Assembly: GCA_905250125.1 (NCBI GenBank) | Contig: CAJNOL010000107.1 | Span: 121,869 to 185,868 of the forward strand | Direction: 5' to 3' | DNA length: 64,000 bases | DNA from: Rotaria sordida | Taxonomy: Eukaryota > Rotifera > Eurotatoria > Philodinida > Philodinidae | Shown: positions 46,801-59,500 of the stretch, piece after piece | How the letters are laid out: each line of letters starts with the position of its first letter | Numbering within the stretch: position 1 is the first letter of the stretch | Position numbers and translations under genes: made by a program | The notes under the pieces: generated by a model | Told to the model about the DNA's origin: nothing | The model's input: the letters and a program-made list of their open reading frames with translations, nothing else | The model's database searches: none

Positions 46801-48400
46801 AAATTAATTAATTGGAAATAAAAAAAAATCCTATTATATAGGATCAAGATTAGTTTTAGTTTATAAAAGAAAAATTATTTAAGACTAACAAAAACAAAAA
46901 GAGTTGTTGATTAATTCAGCATATTGTCAGCAGGAAATTAAAACTAATTTTCACCATAAGAAAATTACTCAATCGGCACTTCTTGCTCTCTCCTTGGGCA
47001 TACAGAAACAATCCTCATTTTTTACATCTCAGTGCGTCCTTGTCATCGAATGATGTAATTCAAACGAGTTTAACACATGTACTGCAAAAGACAGTATAAA
47101 ATGCTATTCCTCGAACTATCAATACATAATTCCCAAATGATAAATATTACCTAACGAATCATCATTAACAATATTAGTCTTTTCCAATGTTACTGATACT
47201 TGATTTTCTAAAAAAAATATAAATATAAAAAGAAACAAATTACATATGTATATATATATATATATTTCTTTTAAATATACCATTTGTATTGATATGTCTA
47301 AAATTATCAATACTTTTACTAATTGGTTTTGTTCTCATACTAGAAAATATTCTATTATTATTATTTGTAAAATTCCAATCATATTTTCTTTTTCCAACAT
47401 CATAATAATGATTATATTTAAATAAATCATTTTGACCAAATAATCTTTCATAATTAGCAAATGATTTTGTTAATGTATAACCACTTAACATACAATTTAA
47501 TTTCATATTTGATTGTTTACGTGCTTGAAGTAATGGATCATCTAATGGTAATGGTAACGTTGTATATTGAAAATTATTTAAAAAATCATTATTTAATAAT
47601 GAATTATTTTCATTATTATTTGATATATTTTGTTTTTTTATATCATTATCATGAAAATATTTCGCACGAATTTCATCATAACATGCATTTATATGATCAA
47701 TTTTGTCTTGATTATGTATTGATGTTGAAGATTGTTTTGTTTCATTATTATTTGAATCATTTATAATTGATTTTGACGGTGATTGTTCTAAAAGAAAATT
47801 AAATATTTTGATAAGAATTTTTTAAAAGAAATAATTACTTTGTCTTTCATTAGATATTGCTCTTTGATGTCGTGTTAATTGTGAAAGACGATTAGTAAAA
47901 CGTTTTATTGGTGATGGATCACGTTTTCTTGATTTTCTTGCTGTTATTTGTTCATTATTTGATTGTTTCATTTCTATTTGTTCATTTGTTGTATGTCCAT
48001 TGATTTCTATTACGGTTTGTTTTGTACTTTCACGTGATTTTGAACGGAAACGACGAAGTACAGATGGAGAATTTAATTTTGAACGTAATACATCCATTAA
48101 TGAACGAGACTTTTTTAATGGATGATCAGAATTTTCATTAAGTGGTATTGATCTATCATTTGTTCGACTTATTGTTGATGATTGACGTAATAAAGATGTT
48201 GAATGACGATGATCATTATTATTATTATTATTCTTTTTATTTTTTGAAGTATTTTCAATTGAATCCGAATCCTTTGTTGGAATCATTGTTGTTGATGATG
48301 ATGTTGTACTACGTCCACCAATTGTTGCCCATTTTCTTGGCCAACGACTATTTGTTGTTGTACGTAATGAAATTTGATTAGTTTTAGCCGTATCTGGCAT
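43854..48400 (-). CDS. DLGAP/GKAP (SAPAP)-family scaffold protein
   Basis: Ten minus-strand exons: 47839-48400, 47281-47787, 47151-47207, 46196-46614, 46111-46129, 45851-46062, 44507-44618, 44345-44436, 44121-44283 and 43854-44044, giving 777 aa. The first exon is Ser/Arg-rich and includes KSRSLMDVLRSKLNSPS. The middle is acidic and Asn-rich. The C-terminal third is a GKAP domain: NGRTFLSKLDDEEKII, VNLLLRGKLKQFRGLCERN, then LEGFWDITYPLIDKVKEKFA and KLDQRKAKQWAP, then LKKLIQERRKAAAN. DLGAP proteins link PSD-95-type and Shank scaffolds at synapses; the relative DLGAP5/HURP acts on mitotic microtubules. The usual C-terminal PDZ ligand (QTRL) is absent; this protein ends EIFVAHK. Which branch it belongs to is unclear. 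Confidence 0.87.
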
Positions 48401-49110
48401 CTAAAAAATAAAAATTGTTTTCAAAAAAAATATTGCAAATAAGATATTTGAGACTAGAAATTTGATCTTCATGTTGAGTATTAAAAGAGTCGTCTTAAGA
48501 ATAATGTTCTTTTTTTTTTCTTCTTTTATGATTGGCATATATTTGTATAAAAACGATCATATTTATCATCATTTGAAAACTTACTAGATATTAATGTCGA
48601 TATTGTTATTTAGAAAATAAAATTCATAGAAATAAAAGAATATAGTTTAATTTAAAGACAATTAACGAGAGAAATATATAACAAAATGAGAATGAGATTG
48701 AGGCTGCTGTTTATTACAGAATGAAGGCAAGATGTATATATAGGAGTCAATACGATTACGCATAACAGAAAAGAAAGAAGTGAACTTCTGCTGTATAACA
48801 TCCAAATGGGCAATCATTGAGTTCGTTCATACGATAAGACAATGCTTATAGCGATCGCCTGTCTATGTTAATGCTTTACCTACACATACTTCCAGATGTA
48901 GACAAAAAAAAAAGAAAGAATGTATGAGTAGCGTAAGCGACATACTTACTTACATCACCTATATGCGAAGAAGAAAAAAACCTACCAACTAAAGTTCACA
49001 AAATTGAATTGATGAATACAAAAAAAAGACGAGAAGAAAAAAGAAACAGAACGATAAGAAATAACGACATAATCGCTATGTATTCTTGCCAGTTTTGATG
49101 ATGACATTGA

Positions 49111-49142
<32 letters not shown>

Positions 49143-50541
49143 AATCGCACTGGACATAATCAAGCTCACTTTAAGTGTAGTAAAGAAATATAAAATTGAA
49201 TATCATAACTGTGCGACTACTTACAATCGGTCACTATGTCTATATATGAATGATATAGAACAACGACAATAAGCAAATGCATACATTTTCTTGTTCGTCT
49301 TCTCCTCCTTTTTTTTCTTCTTGCCGTCTCAATCACAAAAGCTGTAGCTTCCGTATATTCACACAAAATAGAAGATGGTGATATCCACCATCTCATATTC
49401 CACCTACTCATTTCTTTATGTGCTATATCCGTCTATCTAACACATAAGAAAAAAAAATACATATAAAGAACAGAAAAAAAAAGAAGTTGTTTTGCTTTGT
49501 TCGTCGTCGTTTTTTTTTTGTTTTATGAACTAATGCAAAACAGATTCCATTAAATAGATCGATCGCCACTATGATGATCATCAGCAATAGGTTTACTACT
49601 GAGATGACCTTTAGCTAGTTCTTTCACTCATCATCTTTATATTCTTAGATAGTAAAAAGAATAATATCATTGATGATGTAATATCAAGCTGAAGTATATA
49701 TAAAAGAACAACAATAGAATTAGTTACTTCAACGTAGTCATTTGTTGTTAAATATATATTAGCATCTATACCCATATGTATACCATTAACCTTGACAATG
49801 AGAACTTGCAATGCACATTTTCTATTGTCTACATAAGATTTTTATGCCAAATATTTGTGTGTATCTACTTGTCCACATAAGAAGAATCGACAAGGGCAAT
49901 ACGATGTTGTCTTTTTTTTTTTTATAGCATAGTAGAATAAATAAGACAAATATTGCTTTTATATATATATATACATCTAGTATCGTCAATTGCTTGTTCC
50001 GTTCTTCTGATATAATGATTATTGCGCCTTCGAATGTTTTCGTTGGACGAGGAGAAAAAAGAAATCAGTTAATAGGTTAAGATAGTTAGAAGGTTGAGCG
50101 CATGTACATATATATACATCTATAAAAATATCTTTGTACTTTTGTACTACAGATAGATATATTTAGTACAGCTTTGTTATACTATGTGTACAGCACACCA
50201 TAATTGTACTCAGCGCATATATCAAATAAAAAAAGAGCAAGAAAGAATGAAGCATTAGAGAATGTGAACATCTTTCTTTTTTTCTCCTGTCTGGACAATG
50301 ATTAATTAGTCAAGCTTTTTTTAATTAAATAGATCGATCTTAAATATTCACACATGTGCATGACATAGAAAATGAATAAATTTAATTGAGCATAAAATAT
50401 TAATAAGAATCAATGATTATAAAGAAAAATCTTCTTTATTTTTTGTTTTTCAATTTAATACATATATATACGCACATTTTTTTTTTACACAATATAAATG
50501 ACATCAAAATATAGTAATAAATAAAATAAAAAACAAAAAAA
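48401..50541. other. Spacer between DLGAP-like and ABCA genes
   Basis: Upstream of the DLGAP-like gene and downstream of the ABCA stop. It contains a CT-dinucleotide tract at about 49113-49142 and several A- or T-runs and TA tracts (for example near 49962-49974). Two short frames (49217-49411, 49611-49811) match nothing. Promoter elements for the DLGAP-like gene probably lie within the first kilobase. Confidence 0.45.
49113..49142. repeat. CT-dinucleotide microsatellite
   Basis: About 14 uninterrupted ct repeats upstream of the DLGAP-like gene; on the coding strand this is a GA repeat, which in animals can bind GAGA-type factors. A regulatory role is only a possibility. Confidence 0.85.
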
Positions 50542-53500
50542 TTATTTATTTTTATTTTCATCCGTATTTATATATTGATCTTCTCCAGCAAGATGAACAA
50601 ATATTTGTTCGAGTGTTGTTTGTGTTATTGAATAACTTTCAATAGATTTTTCTTCTTTTTTCTTATTAAATAAATCAAATACATGTGCTAATTTTAATGA
50701 ATATGTATTTGTAAAATTTGATGAACGACTAATTGAAGAAAATGGTACAGTACAAAATAAAATTCCATTATGTTGTTCTATGAAATTAATATAAAAATTT
50801 TGATAAAAAAGAAAAAAAACTCTAAAATCATTATAATCTTACCATCAATTTGAACACCTGGTAGAGTTAACATTAATTCTTCTTTAAACATATTTATATC
50901 TTGAAGTGGTAATTTTACTTGTACAGCATAACCATGTCCAAAACGATTTTTTAATCGTTGTAAATTTCCAAGACACATAAATTGTCCTAATTTCATTATA
51001 CCTATTTCTAAATTACAATAATAAATAAATAAGTAAATAAATAAAAAAAGTTTTATTTTTTTAATATCATTCTATCGATACTTGTACATAATGCTTCACA
51101 TTCTTCCATACTATACGAATCAAAACAAAAATTTTGAAAATTTGAAAACTATATTTCTTTTTTTTTTTACCTATGACTTGTTAAAATAATAGTAAGACCA
51201 GCATCTCGAGCTGCACGAATAACAGTCCATAATTTTCGTTTAGCAGCTGCATCTAAACCCTAATAACAAAAAAAAAACACAAATCTTCAATGATATTTTC
51301 ATATGTTTTGATGTCTTACAGTTGTTGGTTCATCCAAGAATACTAATGCGGGATTAGCCATAAATGCTAATGCTGCACTGACTTTTCGTTTATTTCCACC
51401 ACTAAAGTTAATTGAGAAAGAAGAATAATGTGATTTATTTATAGTGTGAGAGAGATTTACCTTAAATTTTGTATTTTTTTAGTTTGATAGATTTCAAGAC
51501 CAAATACTTCAATCATATCACAACATATTTGAGATGTTTCTGACCATTTTAAACCTTTTAATCTATACGAAAAAAAAAAAGAGTGAGAGAAAACAAAGCA
51601 TCAAAGATTAATTTACCTAGCAAATAAAAGTAATGTTTCAATTACAGTAAGATTATTTATCAACCAATCAAATTGTGGACAAAAACCAATTTCAAGATCT
51701 CGTTGCTAAACAACAAAATTAATTTATTCTTATTTATTAATAATAAATATTCACCATCTTATTTATATCTTTTCCGTTGATAATTATTTTACCCGATGTA
51801 GGTTTCAAATCATTGATTAACATACGAAATGTTGTTGTTTTACCAGCACCATTTACTCCTAAAATATATACATGAAAAAAAAACCGTAAATAAGAATTAA
51901 CAATAGAAGGTCTTGTACTACCAGTTAAGGAGATAGACTGATTTCAAGATATGTACACCGTATGTCATGTGGTCACACTTCAAAGTTTCAGCAACATTTA
52001 TTTTTCTTTTTTCGTCATGGTATTACATAAAAAAAATAACAATATCTCATATATTCAACAATAATAGCATCTTGGACTTTTTGTTTTTTGTAAAATTAGT
52101 TTTGAATGTACATGATATTATTTATTTTTTCTTATGCAACTCGCTAAGTACTATCCATCTATGATGGAAAAAGGAAAATAGATACGGCTAAAATGAAGTG
52201 TAAACACATGACATAAACTGTAATTAGCTTGAAACTCGGATATGTCGATCTATGTCACAGCTGTCAATAAGTCACCTGTTTCCAATCTAGCCTGAAGGCC
52301 AGGCTAAATGTCAAGAGTGGCCTACTATGCAAACTAAGCCGACTTATGTTTCTATTTGTTTATAAATCCGCTAAGGTCTATTATCTTATTATAATTCATG
52401 ATTCTATTATCAGTTATAATATACTTAATTTGTCTTTATGAAAATTGTATAATGACAAGTTCTTGGACAAAATAGTGAATTAAAACAAAGAGATAAATCA
52501 TCAAAAATATTTTTCATACAAGAAATATTAGATGTGTTGAAATGTTTTTAAATATATTAGCATTCGTTTACATAATCAGAAAAAATGTAATTATGATAGA
52601 AAAAACAATATATGATTAGGTATAAAATGACGAGGTAAAAAGGTGTGAGTAACTATATGTGAAGAGATGATCCACAATTCATAATTTCACGAAATCATGA
52701 GCTTCTAATGCTATCTTATATTTCAAGTTGTACTAAGGATACTATTTTAATATCACACACAAGCCAACAGATCTGTTAGTCAGATCCAATATTATTTTGG
52801 ACGAATCAGGCCAGACTGACAGCTGTGGTCTGTGTACACTATTGACAGCTCACATTATATGATTGATGAACGATGAACACGAGAACATTCAACACACACA
52901 CACAAAAGGATGAAGGTAAGAGATATGAGTAATGGATGAAAAGGAAGAGAAGACTAGGCATGCATCCAAACTGCTTGGATCATTTTTGTCTAAATGAAAA
53001 AAAATGTTCTTATCTACTGAACCAAGTGACACAACATTTTTCCTTCAATATAAAATTGAAGTAGAGGAATGATGCCAGAAAATTTCAAAAGAAAGATTCC
53101 GACAATGTTGTTAGACTACGTGCTGAAATCAATAAAAAAACCCAAATGCAATAAGTTTAGGTCTTTTTCCTTTCAATCTCTTATTAAACCAAACAGTTCA
53201 TTGAATCATTCTCCGTTTGATTGTTAAAGATAGACCTCCTTCCATACAGTTAATTGCCTTCTATTGTAAGATGATAAAATAATTATATACCTAATAAACC
53301 AAAACAAGATCGTTTTGTAACATAAAAATTCAGATGATCAACAGCTGTATAAATTCTACGATGAATTGATTTTTCTTTTCTTTTTTTAAAACGTTTTACA
53401 ATATCACGAACAAGAATAACAGATGATGTTGATAAATGATTTTCTCCAAATAATAATCGACGTTCATTTCGTACATCTTCATCAAGATGCTAACATAAAA

Positions 53501-56500
53501 AAAGAATCAAATAATTCTAATTATTTTATTAAACAAAAAAAACTTTTATTTAATATTACCGTATCATCCCATTGTTTTGGTATTGCATCTTCAGCATTAT
53601 CCATTGGATTTTCATTATCTATTCGTTCTAAATCATTTTCACAACCACAACATCGTCGACATTCAGATTTAATACTAGTTCTTTTTTCAATTAAAATTAA
53701 AATAATCCACCAAAAAATCATTTGAATAATAAAAATAATAAGTTGAATACCAACACCTGGTTCATGAGTTGATATCCATGATTCATTAAATGAATAATTT
53801 GTTAACATAAGTGAATTGAGTGATGAAATACATTCTTGACTTGATTTTAAACGTATATTAAATAATGAACGTTTGAAATTAACACAAGGAAAAAGAATTG
53901 CAATAAACCAACGAATATTATTCACAATAGAAGTTAATCTTGAAACACGAGTTAGAGTTGTTGCTTGACCTTGTGAAAATACTGCCATAAAAGTTAGTAC
54001 CATATCAAAAAAACAAACAACGATATTTATAACAAATATATTAATAAAACCAATCAATTCAGATTTTGGACTAAATGAATAAACATATATTAATGGTAAT
54101 GAAGCCAATGAATACATAATTATCATTAAAAAAAAATATCCTATTTGTTCTGTATTTATATAAATATGAACTTCAGATTCTATATTTGGATTACCAATAG
54201 AACCGATCTATTACAGAAAAAAAAAATAATACATTTTTGTTGAAAATAAAATTATTTTTTTTATTACCCGAATAATAATTGTTAATAGAATACAAAGTAT
54301 AAAACATGATAATAAATCAAAAATTGTATTTGAAAACCAATAAGTTCTTTTTGTTAAATTTGTTAATAATTGTAAATCTTTCGAATAATTAATACGTTCT
54401 TGTATTAAAGGTACAATAAGAATACTAATAAATAAAGCTGCAAGAATACTATTTAAAAAATTAAATAATGATAATGGTAATGTATCAAAACAATACATAA
54501 TTTCAAAAAATCGTTGTAAAATTGTAGATGATGTTGTTGCTGTTGCTGTTAATATTGGTTGATTTATTGTTAGAATTTTTTTTGTTGATGAATTAGTGTA
54601 ATATTGAAAAAGATTAGTTGAACTAACACTAAGACTTGTTGCCATAGCATGATAATTTACTGTTGAAAAATAACTTTTAAATATTAAAGAAGATATCGAA
54701 GATGTTAAATTATCATATACAGCAAAAGCCATTTGATATTTATTAACAAAAAAATCTTCATTTGTTAAACATCTATCATATACATAATTAAGTACAGTAT
54801 CTGTAGAAATTTCATCAATATTGGCATTTGTATTTTGAATATAATCAATTAAATGTATTCGAGTATTCGATCTATTATTATTTGTATAAATAACAATACT
54901 ATGTGGATTATAGATTGATGGTAATAATGTAATTTGTGCATCTTTAATACGATTATTTTGTACGAGTGATGTTTGAACATCTTTCGGTGTTGGAAAAATA
55001 CTAACAATTAAAATTTCAATAAGAATAGGAAATAGAAAAAATCCAAATAAAAAAATATATTGTCGTTGTAAAACATGCCAACGTTTTATAATTAATGCAC
55101 AAATTCGAAACCAAAATCGACGTACACCTATTTCACGGTTATATTCAGTACGAAAAACTATAAAAAGTAAAATAAATATATGATTAACAAAGATTTGGTT
55201 TTTTTTTTGTACTTTTATTTGCTAAGTCTTGTCGTAATTTAGTTTGATCGTGTTGACTAGTGTTTTCTGTTTCGGCTTCTTGAATTAATCTAATTTAACG
55301 AAAGAAAAAAAGTATATTAAGATCGTCGAAATGCAAAAATCGAGTGGAATTTTTTCGGCATTTTGACATTTCGTCGTTACTTTTCATTCCGAACATCCGT
55401 TTTCTTCAAAATATCATTACTTTTATGATAACAATATCGGATGTTCGGAATTAGAAAAATACGGATATTCGGAACGCTCATCGAAAAATAAACGGATGTT
55501 CGTAAGACTTTACACGGAAGCTCGAAATAGAAAAAAAGGAATGTTCAGAATGGAGATCTGCTTCTTTTATTAGTGCAGCACTTTAGTTTCAGTTAACCGA
55601 TGTTCGAAATGCTCTTCCTTTCACAACACTGTATACAGTATGTTAGACATGTAGTTATAGATGTGAAAGTGTGTACTGAATTACAAATTTCTATTCATTT
55701 TTACATCACAATAACTCATATTATTATTTTTTTCGAGTTTCCACTTTCGAGATTATGAGATCTATTCTTCTTTCTTTTCAGCTCTATATCTAACTCTGTT
55801 TGAACACTTTATTTTGTTTCAAACATCCCTATGTTTGCATTCGAACATTATGTAGTTTCTGTTACAAACATCTACCTTTTGTAACCCTGTCATGCGATAT
55901 AATTCATTCTGAACATCCGTTAGATTTTTTTCCGAACACCCGTTGACGGACTAAATGTCATTTCCGAACATTCAGTATTAAAGATTGATGTTCGGAATGA
56001 CAGCGACGAAACGTCTGGAGGCCGTTTATTCTCGTTCATTTATATATGGTATGATAGACATTGACGAGTTACTCACGAAATTTCGTACGAATAAGAATGT
56101 AATACTTGTAATCAGCGTTAAAAACTGCATCAAATCATATATGTATTAAGAAATTTTGTTTTCTACGAAAAACCGACTTTTACCTACAAGAATATTGAAT
56201 AAAGATTCTGATATCATTTAAGTACAACGAATGGTGCTAGCTTATGTCATTTGTTACGTGCTTTTAAAAACTTCATTTTAATATGTTTTTGCTTTCTGGA
56301 TTTGAATGAAAAAAATCCATGTCTAAACTAATTTACCGTTTTTCTCAGAACAATAGTTTTCAATTAGAAAAATTGAAATACCTCTCATCTGATTCAAGAT
56401 ATAACCAATATTTTTTTTTTGAAGGTCTAAATAAGAATAAACTGTTTCCTGGCCAGATTTTTCTCTAGTTGATTTCTGTGTTGAGAAAAGTGAGATTTCG

Positions 56501-59500
56501 TGTTGTGAAGTGACATTTTATTTTTTGTGCTTATATTAATTCAAGATAAAAACCATATATTTGTGACTAGTTCATCAAACTCTATTAGACTATATATAAA
56601 TGAACAAGAAAAAAATTCACTCAATATTTTGTATTGCCGTGATAATTAGTTCTATTTCATAGAAAAATCTTACTTTAAAAAGACTTCTTCAATTGTTGTC
56701 ATTGATAATCCGTAACTTTCAATACCAATATCTTTACTTTGTTCATCTAAGGCATGAATTAATTGTCCAATATGTTTTGATTCACTTCTTTTTATACCAA
56801 AAATCATTTCAGATATTGATTCTCGTTCTAATATTATTGTTGGAATATATTTTTGAATAAATGCAGTTATACGTTCATTTTGATATGTTTCATTTTTTTC
56901 AATAAATAAACGATATTCAAAATCTGACAATGTTTATAAAATAAATAGAAGTTAAAAGATGAACAAAATAAAAAAAAAAGAATTATTTTTTGAAGCAAAA
57001 TACCTATTTGATTTTTAAGAAAATTAGGTGTTCCATTTGCTTGAAGCTGTCCACTTGTCATAATAGCAATTCGATCTGATAGAACATCAGCTTCCTGAAG
57101 AAAATGAGTTGTTAAAATAATACATTTGCCAGCTTCTTTCATTTTTCGAATTATTGTCCAAATTAAACGACGATTATATGGATCTTTACAAAAGAAAAAA
57201 AAATACTTGATTTTTACAAAAAAAAACAAAAATGAAATCTTATTTCAATAATTACCAATGCCACTTGTTGGTTCATCAAGAATCAAAATCTGAAATAATC
57301 AATTTTTTCATTGAACAATAAAAAATATAAGAGAAGAAAACAAAGATTAAAATACTTTTGGGTCACCCATTAATGATATACCAATGGATAAACGACGTTT
57401 CATACCACCTGAAAGTTTCTTCGATAATGTCTTTCGATCATTGGCTAATCCAATGAGCTGAAGAATGGTTTCAATTGATTCATTCATGAATTTTGGTTCC
57501 ATATGACGTATCTAATGATCAATTACAACAGTGAACTCGCAAAAGTCTTTACATGAAATCTTTTTTACAGATAGTGATCGATCTTTTTTTTCTTCAAAAA
57601 CAAATAAACTTGTTTGAAGTTTTAAAATACATTATTTGATTAAAACAAAAAAATGTCGTAAAATTTTCATATGAATATTATATTTTCAAATTCATAGCGA
57701 TTAATTTTAATTCAAGTATTACAAATTATAATCTTTTAAAATATGGTTGAAAGAGATTACTAAAAATTTAATGAGCGAACAACAGAGATGGGCAGCTCCG
57801 ACTCCGAAGCGGCCGCTTCACAAAGCTAGCTCCGTTCCGGAAGCGGAGCTGGAGCGGAACGTTAATATAAATTTTCCCGTTGCAGCGGAGTCTGAGTGGA
57901 TGTCTGAAGCTGGAGCTGAGTTGGAACGAGAAAATGTCAGACAAATATTAAGAGCTATGCTTGTTTCTCTTCCATTTGCATCTATTACTACCGAAACTGA
58001 ATGTTATTAATCAATACAAAAAGTGATCTGCAAAGGAGCCAAAAAAACCAAAGTTTTCTATTGAAATAATGACTTTTTATTTCTGTTGGAACGGAGCTGG
58101 AGCTGGAGCGAGGAAAGACCAGAGCTGCCCATCTCTGGTGAACAACAGAAACTAAGATAATAAAAACCCAAATCTTATTTTCAAATGTTCATTTGCATTG
58201 AATTCAAATCATTCAGGCATAAGATTCAATTTTTTCCACATGTTTTACTCTTTTGAACTCACAATTTTTTTTTCATCCTTATTCATAATTACATTAAGAA
58301 ATAATGACAACTTCGATATTTAACACCTGATAAAATTTTTCTTTATAGTTTTAATGCAATAAACATCCTTTTTATTTTTAAAATACCTTTCCAATTAATT
58401 CTAAATGTTCTTCGACAGATAAATCATTATAAAGAATATCTAAAATAAACATAAAAACAATTCATATTTTTCTCAAATGATTCTGTTGATTTTTTTTTAA
58501 TTACCACATTGTGGACAGAATCCAATAATTTTTCGAACTTCTTGGATATGTGTTCGATTATTTAATCCTTCAATAGTTACATGACCTGATGTTGGTTCTA
58601 ACATACCTAAAATAGATACACATCAAAAAATAACATCAACATTTTATTCAATAAAACGAACCAACAAGTATAAATGTTGTTGTTGTTTTTCCTGCACCAT
58701 TATGACCTAATAATGAACATACTTCACCTTTATAAAAGTTCAATGATAAATCTGAAACTGCTTGAAATTTTCCAAAATTCTATATGAATAAAATTTATTT
58801 AAAATGCTAAATATAAACATTTAATTATTTTACTTTTGTTAAATGTGATATTGTTAATGATGGACTAATTGTATTTTTTATTGAATTTAATTCAATCCAA
58901 CACTCACTACCATAAATTCCATCTTTTTTATGTGTTAATCTATCATTATTATCAAATGGTTGCACAGTTGGTGTTGAATGAGGTTTCCAATAAGATTTTT
59001 TAAAAAGATAATTCCATGATTGTGAAACTCCAAATTCACCCGGATTTATACGTTCAATATAAATTGCTAAGAAAAAATAAATTACCGAATAGATAAGCAT
59101 TAAAAGAAGACATAGACCAATATATAATGGATATGTAAATAGGTTCGAATAAAGTTGTTCAAATGTCGTCATACCATCTAAATAATTTAAGATTTTTTGA
59201 TTTTCAACGAAAAAAAAGCTGTTGACGCAATCCTGAGCGGAATTGAAATGTGAAACACAATGTAGTTGCGCTGGCTAATGTTTTATTCTATCTATTTTGA
59301 AACACATTTCTTTATCATCTTTTTACTTAATCTTTCAGAAATGCTATAAGGAAGTAGTTCATATATTATAACGAGACGTTATTGATATATGATTCGTGAT
59401 CGTATTTCAAAAATGTCTGAGACGGAGAGCAAGGACGTTGCTAAGATGTCTGGCAACATGATGTTCCGAAACTTCAAAAATAGAACTTTCGTCAATTGGA

